Source: Brachypodium distachyon
Lineage: Eukaryota > Streptophyta > Magnoliopsida > Poales > Poaceae
Direction: 5' to 3'
Assembly (NCBI RefSeq): GCF_000005505.3
Contig: NC_016133.3
Coordinates: forward strand, 15,438,001-15,502,000
DNA length: 64,000 nucleotides
How positions within the stretch are numbered: the first letter of the stretch is position 1; every line of letters starts with the position of its first letter. The notes beneath the pieces are model-generated. The model searched no databases and was not told where the DNA came from. It saw only the letters and a list, made by a program, of their open reading frames with translations. Made by a program: the position numbers and the translations under genes. Shown here in pieces: positions 46,735 through 56,632 of this stretch.

Positions 46735-47691
46735 CTTGGATCGTTGAATAATTAGGTAATTTCGATGAATATTTAATCCATAAAGACAGTGTGTAAAACA
46801 TGTAGCACATTATATCATGCAAACTAAACAAATTAAATAGCAACGCACAGCAATAAAACTCATCTAATTTCACGGCATGAATAATAGAACTACTAATGAA
46901 AATCAACAAGAAAGAGCAGATTACGTACGGTGCTGTGCTCTTTTCTTGTGTTTGTTTGTTGAGGTCGGTGACGAGTCCAGTGGCGTCGATGTTCACGCCG
47001 GCAGCAGCTGCAGCCTTGACTACCTCCTGAGCAGCGGCCAGTGCTTGCGCTTGCGCCTGTGCAGCAGCAGTTGCCTGGGCTTGGAGTTGTGCAGCCTGCT
47101 GCTGCTGAGCTAAAACGGCAGCCTGAGCCGCGGGATCTCCGAGGTCGTCAGCCATTGGTGATGAAGATGCCGACGAAATAGAGACGTGAAGAAGCGAGCA
47201 GTCGCGTGAGAACGCTCCCCAAAAATCTTATCGACCGTCTCCCGGGCAGGATCTCGAAGGTCGGGGTTCCGGAGGCCTGCTCTCCCGGCGATCTGTGCAC
47301 GCAGTCGACGGGATGGAGCAGCGGTTGGCAGCGAACAACGAGATTGGATCGTGGGCGTGACGGCTAGGGTTGTGGCGTGGTTTTTCCGGAGGCCGAGGTA
47401 GTCTTATTATATAGGCACGCAGGCGGACTTCGGTTCGGGCACGACCCGTCTTGAACTCTCGAACTCGATCCACGCGGCGCGAGGAGGAGGAGGAGGAGTG
47501 CGCGTAGGGATTTCCCTTGCTCACTTGCTCAAAAAGTGAGAAACAACATACCTTATATATTGATCCAACTCCCTCTAAACTAGCAATGTGGGACTATTCC
47601 CACTTCCTCATCCCACTACATGAATGGACTTTTGAGATTTTTTAGGAATTAATTTCAGATTGGGCCTTGGGCCTAACCCAAAATTCCAACA
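46735..47691 (-). mobile_element. Probable copia-type fragment (LTR-like 5' end plus start of gag)
   Basis: On the minus strand the NLR frame ends at 47692, exactly where a sequence beginning TGTTGGAATTTTGGG starts, which looks like an LTR start. It contains a TATA box (TATATAA, 47407-47413). After about 250 bp it has an ATG at 47155 that opens an Ala/Gln-rich frame of 75 codons (MADDLGDPAAQAAVLAQQQQ, VKAAAAAGVNIDATGLVTDL). This frame ends at a strong donor (CACCGTACGTAA, exon end 46929). No tRNA primer-binding site was seen. The assignment to a copia element is inference from the TGTTGG start and the gag-like composition. The sequence from 46928 to 46735 is probably the native NLR intron. 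Confidence 0.4.
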
Positions 47692-50403
47692 TGAATTGGG
47701 TCCTGGCCTTGAACGATACCAACTGCTCTTGCTTCCATTTCATGAGGATCAAGTGAATGGAAATCAAGAAGTAAACGCCGAGAGAACTCCGCCAGGTCGA
47801 ACGGATCAGGCACATGGACCCACCCGAACATGTCAAACATGCCCCCACATATTGATTCCTGAAGGTACAGATCACCAAATCTGCTAAGGTTAGTCTGTTG
47901 TGTGATATTCAATGAGATGGCCATGTTTGCATAGTAGGAGCATCTCACGAGAGCTGATTTCCCAACACCAACGGTCTCCCACACCGCGTTCACACCCAAT
48001 TCACGTACGTGACAGTAATGAATTTCCTGACGCACGCCGTATTGACTCTCTATGAATGGCACGCTGAATGCCTCTTCAATTCTGTTGGAGAGGAAACAGT
48101 GAGAATCCTCCGGTCGATAACCATGGCCGCCGAAACGGCGGTAGCCTTGACTAAGCCAATGACGAAATGAATAGCCATAGTAGTGACCACCAACCCTGCA
48201 CGCGAGAGACAAAATTTGAAGATAGTGCAGCAGAGCAGTACCATGCATGTAGATATAATGATCGGTTTTGCTATATCCAAGCTTCCTGATTTTTAGTACG
48301 ATATAAGTTAATTGATTTCTCAGCCATTGGATATGGTTTGTGTTTTTAAGATTCAGAACGAACGATGTAAGAAGAATTGTGAAATGACTTGTAAATAATA
48401 ACCCAAGATACTTCAACTTTTTTTTCTTAAAAATCAGGCAACTGAGATGTAGCCACACCCTATAATTATTGCATATTCGACTCTTCCAAATTGTATTGTA
48501 GGCATAAACATGGTCTGAAAAAAAAGTACTTTTAGGCCCATTCTTATCCAAATTAGCAGCAATTAACATCGATCGAATTCTTATTTTGAAGAATTAACAC
48601 CTTTCATGCACATTATCACCCAAGATATTGTACATGTAATTTATGGAACTTAACACAAACTATTGTTACATATATGCTAGTCCAGAAAGAGAGAAATATA
48701 ATACTTACTCCGCCCAAATTAAATGATTCAAATTTATCTAAATATGCAGTTATCTATACTGAAAAATACACGTGACATTCGAGCACTTAATATTTGACGG
48801 AGCAAAGTACCTTTGTGAATGGGCGAACGGCTGCGTTGGCTTCCCTCTGTACTTGGTCGATCTCTCTCGGCCTTTCATCTTTGCAATAATCGGCCACATC
48901 TTCTTCCTTTGCAATGATGATGGTACAACTCTTGGTACCCTCAGGCACGACCGTAGCCTTTATCTCATCCCAATCCTCTTTGGACTGCAGACCGTTGATC
49001 ACGACAAGGAAGGCTGGGTCTTCACGGGAAAAGGCGATTTTTTCTTTATCAAACTCGGGGTCTTCATAATCCAGCCAGACCACTTCTGTAAATTCTACTC
49101 CCGTGAATCCCTCAGTTTTATCCAGTATGGACTGATGTAGGTCTCTCAGAAGATTTTCTGTGTCACCACCTTTGTCGCCCCACAAAGATATCACGCGACG
49201 CTCTCCAAGTTGCCTAAAAAGTTCCGCTACGTGAAAATTGGCCTGCGGATAATTAAGACAAAATAAACATACTATATTAGCGCGTAGGAAAATTAATTAG
49301 GAGCTGGGGGAAATACAGTACAGCAACAAAACGTATCCTAGCTTATTATGAATATTAAAAATTAAAAGACTTGTATATATAACAAAGCTACTCATCCATG
49401 CATACTGGTACAAAATACCGACACTCGAAATGAGTAAAATTCATGTGGCGGACTGTTATATTTATGTTTCCATTAGCAACATCGTCAAATCGTCAAGAAC
49501 TCGAAAATATAGTATAGAGCAAATTAAGAATAAATTACTGTACCAAACATGCACCCATGAGTAGCATAATTAATAATGTCAATTTTTGGCAAATAGGCAA
49601 TGTTGGTCCGGGCCCAAGTTAAGGGATTACCTGCTTGTTCTCGGAAAAAAAGAAAAAGAAAAAAGGGATTACCTGCTTGAAAAATGCAAAAAGATATTGA
49701 CCGTCAGAGAATTGTCTGAGCTCCGATGCCAGGTATGGCTCTCCCGTGCAGGAAAGTGCAACCCCTAACTGCTGCGTCGATATAATGACGCGGCTGCCAT
49801 TATTAAGATCCGGCAGCTTCCCTTTGATGAACTCCCACTCCTCTGCAGTGGATAAATCTTCTATGATGATGAGATACTTGTGCTTGGTTAATAGCTGACT
49901 TAACTCATCCCGTATGAGATGGTTTCCCTTGTGACTTAATCTTCTTGATCTGGTGCGGTGGGTGTGGAGCCGGAGTCGCTGATGAGGTTGTAGCGGGTGT
50001 TCCTCTGGCTCACCTCCTCAACCCTGGCCTTGAGCTTGCTGAGGTCAGCGACCGCCTTGTCCAGGTCACCGGTGCCAGGAGGTGCCATGCAGGATGGCAC
50101 CAGGCGCCACACCCAGGAAAAGGCTGAGTTGTTGTCCAGGTGGATAACAAACTCGACGCAGTCTTCCACGTCGAAGGCCAGGTCACGGAGCTGCCGCACC
50201 CAGGTCATGACCACTTGATTGCTTGTACGCTCTTTGCTGGCCGCCTGCAGGAAGGCTTGCATCATCTGGAACTCGCCGGTGATGTACACCAGGTCTTGCT
50301 GGGCCACCGCCTTCAGCTTGTTCTCTTCATCGATCGCCGACTGGACTCTGCTCAGAGTCCCCTCCACAGCCTTCTTGGTCAGCCCAAGCGCGAAGTCCGC
50401 CAT

Positions 50404-51800
50404 TGCTTTTGTCTGCTCGCGCTCTCTCCCGGCCGGCCGGCCTCTATTTAATTGTGTGTTTTGTCCGGCCTTGTGGTGTGTGTGTATAGTTGCTACAGTA
50501 GCTAGCTAGGGAATGGCCGGCCGGTGCATCAACTGACGATCGAGAGATCATGGATCGATGCAGGCCTATTAAGGATGGATGTGAACATATATAATATATA
50601 TAGCCCCAGACTCTTGACTAACTCAAACTTAGCTCTGGCTGATGGAGAGCTCGTGCATGCACCTTGTGCATCGAACGTGGAGCAGCGCGTATTCCTCGGA
50701 TATCTGAATGAGTCAACGAATCTAGCTAGCTTAGCTAACACTAGCCTGGCCTGCAAATTTATAATCTCTATGAAGTTCATACCCACTAAATGCATTTATT
50801 ATTTGCAAACTCAAACATGGTGCTTCCACGTCAACCCAATTGTGTGTATCCATCGGATGTTAAATCTATGGTCATTAGTTTACACATGCAGCAACAGATA
50901 ACCCCCGCTAATTTCTCTTCACATGCAACCCGTTCATCTGAGCAAAGTTTAATGCCCACTACATCTAATTAGGCTGCCTTCTCACCGGTCCATGCTGTGC
51001 CTTTTTAAGTTTCTATCATGCAGTAACTGAAGCTTGAACACTCATAAGTTTTCATGGACGTTTCCTCTTTTCCTATTCTCACCGAGCCAGTACGCTACCG
51101 ACTGAAGTACTCTAGAAGGGATACAAGAAGTCAATCCCTTCGATTGATTTTTATCCGTGACCACCCCCATGACCTCCAGCTGCCACAAACATGCATTCGC
51201 TTATTCTTCCCGTGCATCTAACAATTCCACTCGACTACACTGCGGCTACAGATTGGGTCCAGATGGCCACCGGCAACGGCAAGGAATCCCTCTCAATCGC
51301 TCTCCTCTGCCATGTTCCGACTCAGCGCCGATCACCACGCACTCCATCCCTTGACCTCAGGCAGATTTGATCTCGACATAGAAGACTCAAGTTCCCCCTG
51401 CTCTTGGTATGCACTTTTGCACGGAAGCATGGTATTTGTGCTGCCCCTATCTAATTTTTGTAATTTTTATCTAATTGATATGTTTATTGGGTTGCTTTTT
51501 GTAAGAAATGAAGGAGCAGTTCTGGCATCCAACTTATATTATTTGAACAATAAGACTGTGATATGGTATAGCTAATTGTCAGGGATATATGTGCAAGTCT
51601 CTAGCCAAGAACTCTCTTCGCTGTTGTCTCAGCATTGTACGATTGAAAATGATGTTGCCTTTTCCGCTCACAGCCTCAAATCAAACGTTTCCAATCCATT
51701 TGCCACAACAGGTACATGCAGATCTGATCCCCGGTGCTTAAATCTCTTCTTCTTCCTATATTAGTTTGCCTTCAAATCTTATCCTTCCGAGATTGCTCTG
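50404..51800. other. Upstream region of NLR and intergenic DNA
   Basis: The first few hundred bases should hold the NLR promoter, which reads leftward; only weak A/T-rich motifs were seen. A short (GT)n run is near 50475. No other gene was recognised. Confidence 0.4.
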
Positions 51801-52309
51801 ATTGATATCTGTAATCTCTATAATGTTACACAGGTACATTGATTGTTGTCTCAATGGATGCTGGCCATTTATGGATTACCCTCTACTAATCTGGTGCCTT
51901 ATACATTTTCTTCAAACTATATATGGATGACATGGTTTCGTTACTCTTTCATCATCTTCAACAATTGAGAGAAAAGGAGATGCAGTTTGTCATTGGACAA
52001 CACGTGGATTTGTTCTGTATGGTTATGTATATATATCAGGTGACATTTTCACTTGAAAAATATCAAATTGGTATTGATACAACTCAAAATGTCCCACTAC
52101 TTCTCCATTGTTTCCCATCGATCCATATTCATTCACTTTGTTGCAGGGCACTTTGAAGCAATAAAAATTAAAAAACACATCATACACAAATATGATATAA
52201 TATTTTTATGTGCTTTGATACTGTGTCACATGATACATGTGCAACTTTTCATATAGTCAGTGACTTGATTTTATAAATTCCCGCCGCAACGCGCGGGGTA
52301 TCCTTCTGG
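51800..52309 (+). mobile_element. Helitron-like element, 3' end only
   Basis: The sequence CCCGCCGCAACGCGCGGGG at about 52280-52298 forms a short GC hairpin. It is followed after 9-10 bases by CTGG at 52306-52309, and then by a T. Plant Helitrons end with such a hairpin followed by CTRR and insert before T. The 5' end (TC) could not be located, so the start given here is only a lower limit on extent. The interior shows an exon-like acceptor near 52147 but no recognised protein. Confidence 0.5.
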
Positions 52310-53876
52310 TTACTTAACTAGTACACCCCCTACGAACGTCCTAAACAAACGCAAGGCACCACGTTAAGCAGCTGACCTTGATCAATCTCGCGATATATAT
52401 GCTAATTAGCACATCATACAAGCTGTCAATATTTTAGGCATGCGGCCCTGGAAGCTTCATTTTTTTTCATACGCGTGCATCTCAAGGCGAGCCCAATATA
52501 TGGAAATAACCTAGTACTACAATGGATACATCACCTTAACTAGAATCAGATCCTCGCAAGGTTTTGAGGTCTCCTATGGAATTATTTTTGCAGCGGATCA
52601 ACCACCGGTTCCCAGCGTAAACGAATTCATATAAACTGTCACCAACCACCGGTTGACCTGAATTTGCTGCCAGCCACACCAGCTTGGCAAATGACGACAT
52701 GCTAGCTTCTCCACTCGTGGTGTGAAGCCCAACTCCCAGTAGGCCAGTACTAACGAATGCAATGCATTTGCCAAGTTGACATTTGATTTTAAAGCACGCA
52801 TGCATCTGACCTTTCGAAGTCCATTTCTTTGTTCAGCCTCTCGATCAGCGTTGTTAAAGATAATTGTGGTTAGCATAACAATGAAAACATCTTGGTTATG
52901 GTGCAGTACACCAAACCTCTTCACCAAGTCTTATCTCCATAATATTGTAAGCATAGAGTTAGTAGTTAGACTTGTGTACTACTTTCTTTCTTTTTTTGCG
53001 AGTGACTTGTTTAATACTTTGTAACAACATTTGGAAAGTTATCCTGTTTGATCAATATATGCACATACGGAGAATGACATCATCATTCTCAACAAATGGA
53101 GATCCTTACAAATTATTGGTTCGAGGCATTAGAACCACCATGTGACTGAAAGTACTTTAACACAACAAGCTAGTGGAGGTCCTTGCAAAATAATAGAGGT
53201 CTTTTACGGTACCTTTAAACCGTTGTGAGCCATCCATTTGGTATTGGATCTGAAGGTCTGTATTGATTTATGCTGGTGGTCAAATGAGGAGTGTCAAAAT
53301 GGAGTATCAAAACGTGGAAGGACAAAATTGTCCAGAAAGTATCAATCAGTGATATAACCAAACCGCGGCTTCCTTTAATTTATACCTTCGTAGCATTGCC
53401 ATGTATACAATTTTGCCATATTAATACATACACGTGGCCATGTATACATAAAAGCTTACCGGATCGGTGGATATGCAATACGAACAGGATGGAACTCTAT
53501 GAGAATTTCATTTGTTCTCCCAATTTAAAAAGTCAAATTTCGGTCAATTTTGTCGGCTCATCCGATCAACCATATAGTCGCTTCCGACCAACTCGGCGAG
53601 ACAAACCTTGCCATGATATCTGATTTCTCGCACGACTCACGATTTAAAACGTCAACTTTCAGTCAACTTCCCCTGACGGAGCCAAATGCGTATTTTTTAG
53701 TCACCGAGACAGGATTATCGCCTAGCCCGTTCAAGTTATAGTTTTCCCAAGGGAAAAAAAAGCCAGGTACCTGCTAATTAACGGTCTACTACTCATTTCT
53801 TCCTCTAGTATCAAAAGGTACCATAAAAAACCTCAAATAATATAATTGGAAGGATGCGTCATGTCAACTATATCTA
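52310..53876. other. Gene-free intergenic stretch
   Basis: No gene or known repeat was recognised. An open frame at 52536-52927 on the minus strand has no domain I know. Confidence 0.4.
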
Positions 53877-53995
53877 CTCCCCTCCGATCCTAAATTGTTG
53901 TCGAAATATTACATGTATATATATCTAGACGCATTTTAAGAATAGATGCATTCATATTTGGACAAATTTGAGTCAAGAATTTAGGATTAGAGGAG
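53877..53995. mobile_element. Stowaway-type MITE, 119 bp
   Basis: It is bounded by TA. The ends CTCCCCTCCGATCCTAAATT and AATTTAGGATTAGAGGAG form an inverted repeat, and an inner ATTCATATTTGGACAAATT block is shared with the copy at 14143. Confidence 0.8.
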
Positions 53996-54279
53996 TAGAT
54001 CATATCTCAGCGCTAACACCACCTAGTTCCATGTGAAGCATTAGTCCACTGCCTACATGTTGTGTCAAATATGTTACGTCAGCTAATGACGACATCATGC
54101 TTTATTAAGCTGTACGCCAGGGTGTGAAAAGAAACAAATTCGGACATTTCTAGTCAGGACTTGGGTCCAAAGAAAATCATTTAGGAATCACATAAACCAA
54201 ACCCAGCGTGGAGAAGCTGGATTCTCGGATCTAAATCTCACCGACATAAATAATGAATGTGCGTCTCATCACTCAATCT

Positions 54280-55960
54280 GTTACGGTACCGGGGGTTGTC
54301 TGTGATTTTAGTCCCACCTTACCAGTGGAAGGTGGCTACGGGCAGCTTATAAGGGGGAAAGGAGCCATCCTTCCATTGGATCGGTCTTTTGAGATGGAGA
54401 GGGCTCTCTGTTTATGGGTTGTTCCGGATTTGCAGAAACGCCTGAACAGATACGCAGACTTTATGGAAGGACAACTTTCATCGGAAATACCTGTGGAAGT
54501 TAAAATTTTCTTAAAAAGTAAAGATATTTATGTGGTTTCTCGACTGCAAAGTTCTTTTAACTAAAGAGAATCTTGCTAAACAGAACTGGAAGGGGAGTTT
54601 AAAGTGTTGCTTTTGTGACTTTGATGAAACTATACATCACCTCTTTATTTCGTGTCCTTTAGCTCGCATTGTGTGGCGCAGAATTTATATTTCTTTTAAT
54701 CTGCCATCACCGACTTCGATTACTAATTTATTTGGCAACTGGTTTAATGGGTTAGACAACAAAACTAAGGCCCGTATTCGAATGGGAATTTCGGCTTTCT
54801 TTTGGGCTATTTGGAACTGCAAAAATGATGTTGTTTTTAATAGAACCAAAGTTCCACATTTTTTGTAGGTTGTTTTCAGAACTACCCATTGGATCCGACT
54901 GTGGGCTTTCCTGCTCCCAACGCGTCTGCGGGAGCCTTTGGATACTGGTTGCAACCGACTGGAGATGGTCGCTCGGGATATCTTCAGTTAGGCTGGCTGA
55001 CGGTGTACTAGATGCCTAGATGCATAATTTCGTCTTGTTAGAGCTATTTCATTGGCTTATCTTTGTATCGACTATCGCTGATCAGTGAATTGTATGACTT
55101 TTGATCACTTTGCAATAAAAATGGTTGTGTGCATGAATTGATGCAGAGGTCGGGGATCGCTTCCCCTTTTCGAAAAAAAAGACACGACTGTGTGGAGCCT
55201 TGGGGCTTCCTAGGGGGATGGGATGTTACGGTACTAGGCGTAGCCAGTGATCGAGGGAGAGTAGCCATCCTTCCATTGAGCTGGTCTTTTTAGATGGAGA
55301 GGGCTCTCTGCTTATGAGCTATGCCGGATGCGCATAAATGTCTGAACATGACACCATTGTATGGAGTTGGACCTGTGACGCTAATACAACCTGGCTGATA
55401 ACTAGATTAAGCATAATACTACTTCCTCTTATCCAAAATAAATGTGGCTGATTTAGTACAAATACTTATTTTGGATCCAAGGTACTAGATGGTTACCGAG
55501 TGAGGACCGAAACAAGTTGCCAACTTGCAATGCTAACCTGGGTGTGCATAAGTGGTAAGGCCATCCAACGTGGAACAGCTGGATATATGCTCTGATCGGA
55601 ACCTGTAATGATACCAGCTTAAGCAATTAATGTGGCTCTTTTTATCATGGATCTGGCTAACTAGATTAAGCGTAATAGTAAAGTCCTGAAAATGGACTTT
55701 TTTTTTTTTTGAAGGAGTAGAATTCTGTGAAGCGTTAGTTCACTACCTACATGTTGTGTCAAATGGAGGTAGTGGATGATTACCGAGTGAGGGCCGAAAC
55801 AAGTTGCCAGCTTCCAATGCTAACTTGGATGCCCATCCAAACTCACATGCGCTGGGAAGACGGGCTGTACCAGAATTGTTTGCTTGTGTTAGTAGTTTCG
55901 TACAATTTTTTATAAGGAGTAGAATTCTAGTAACTAAACTGAAAAGACTTCTCATACTAG
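54280..55960. repeat. Region of nested direct duplications around LINE tail
   Basis: A segment of about 90-120 bp (core CCATCCTTCCATTG and AGATGGAGAGGGCTCTCTG) occurs at about 54365-54450 and again at 55266-55350, on either side of the LINE tail. A second pair, sharing CCGAAACAAGTTGCCA and AATGCTAAC, occurs at about 55493-55545 and 55777-55830. A third pair, CTACATGTTGTGTCAAAT, is at about 54053 and 55747. A 61-bp Stowaway-like remnant lies at 55422-55482. Confidence 0.7.
54490..55180 (+). pseudogene. 3' fragment of a LINE (zf-RVT domain and poly-A tail)
   Basis: The frame at 54530-54868 encodes the C-terminal zinc-binding domain of LINE reverse transcriptases: LLTKENLAKQNWKGSLKCCF and CDFDETIHHLFISCPLARIV, with the C-x2-C ... 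H-x4-C arrangement, then FGNWFNGLDNKTKARIRMGI. Upstream, VEVKIFLK in another frame joins it through a frameshift. The 3' part runs to an A-run at 55173-55180, in the CTTTTCGAAAAAAAA context typical of LINE tails. It is a 5'-truncated copy unrelated in position to the large LINE at 21241-32652, and in the opposite orientation. Confidence 0.75.
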
Positions 55961-56632
55961 TATGTCAGTAAATGGTTGCACTGAAATACCGAAGTGTCGA
56001 GAAATGCAACAGTGATAATATTGTAGAGAAAATACACAGTACAGAATAACAGAACTGAGATCACTCAAGGGACCATGTTAACCAGGAGTGCAATATTGAA
56101 GAGCCCTTTTTCAAAAGAAGAAAATGATTTTAAGACCTGGAGCACATCAAATAGCATTCAGAAGTTACCAGTCTGACAACTACATTATGGAGGTTTTAGG
56201 GAAGATAATGAGCTGTTTACAGCAAACTAGTTCACAGTTCCTCAGGCAATGGCATCAAACAATGGCAAAAATTAGCATATATCCCGTCTACCTTTTTTTT
56301 CGTTTTCTTCTTTCCACAAAAGGGCAGGTCACTCAATTTCATATCAGAGAATTGCCAGGCCACTACAGATATCAGTTCGAGATGAAAGGCAAATTCAACA
56401 GAGAAAGATAGCATATGGAACATTCTTCAGGCTCCAACAAAGTAATCATAGAGAGACTTTGCAAGCGACATCCTCCATACCGTCGGTGACCATCCTTCTG
56501 CCTGATGAAGACTTCAGCAGTCACCGGCATCAACCTTGTAGAGGAAAATTGGCATACCTAAGACCCGAGGGCATCCTTTAGCCTTCGCACTTCATTGTCG
56601 ATGTTTGTTACCATTGTTACTAGCACTGTAAT

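Larger units (their letters stand above)
36216..50403 (-). pseudogene. Multi-NB-ARC CC-NLR disease-resistance gene, disrupted
   Basis: NLRs are intracellular immune receptors. Exons on the minus strand: CC exon 50403-49673, starting MADFALGLTKKAVEGTLSRV with the EDVID-like VEDCVEF. Its frame shifts near 49940 into a first NB-ARC remnant (KHKYLIIIEDLSTAEEWEF, GSRVIISTQQLG) that lacks a P-loop. Second NB segment 49242-48811 (VISLWGDKGGDTENLLRDLH, FLVVINGLQSKEDW). Third segment 48195-47692, with P-loop VGVGKSAL. Its kinase-2 exon is 46734-46466 (ACLVVIDGLRSNQDW). Final exon from 39401: GLPL motif (KCGGLPKIIAAVG), RNBS-D/winged helix (KPFIFYLSVFPIN), then LRRs (SLRTVGVVNANTEGG). Tandem NB-ARC layouts like this are known in RGA5/Pik-like grass NLRs. 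Lesions: no first P-loop, a frameshifting duplication at about 39230-39300, a copia fragment, and an LTR in the LRR exon. The LRR tail is eroded. Confidence 0.85.

Noticed and set aside
46929..47155. Ala/Gln-rich exon as an integrated decoy domain of the NLR
   Set aside because: It has its own promoter-like start, follows an LTR-like TGTTGG end, and its splice phase does not fit the next NB-ARC exon.
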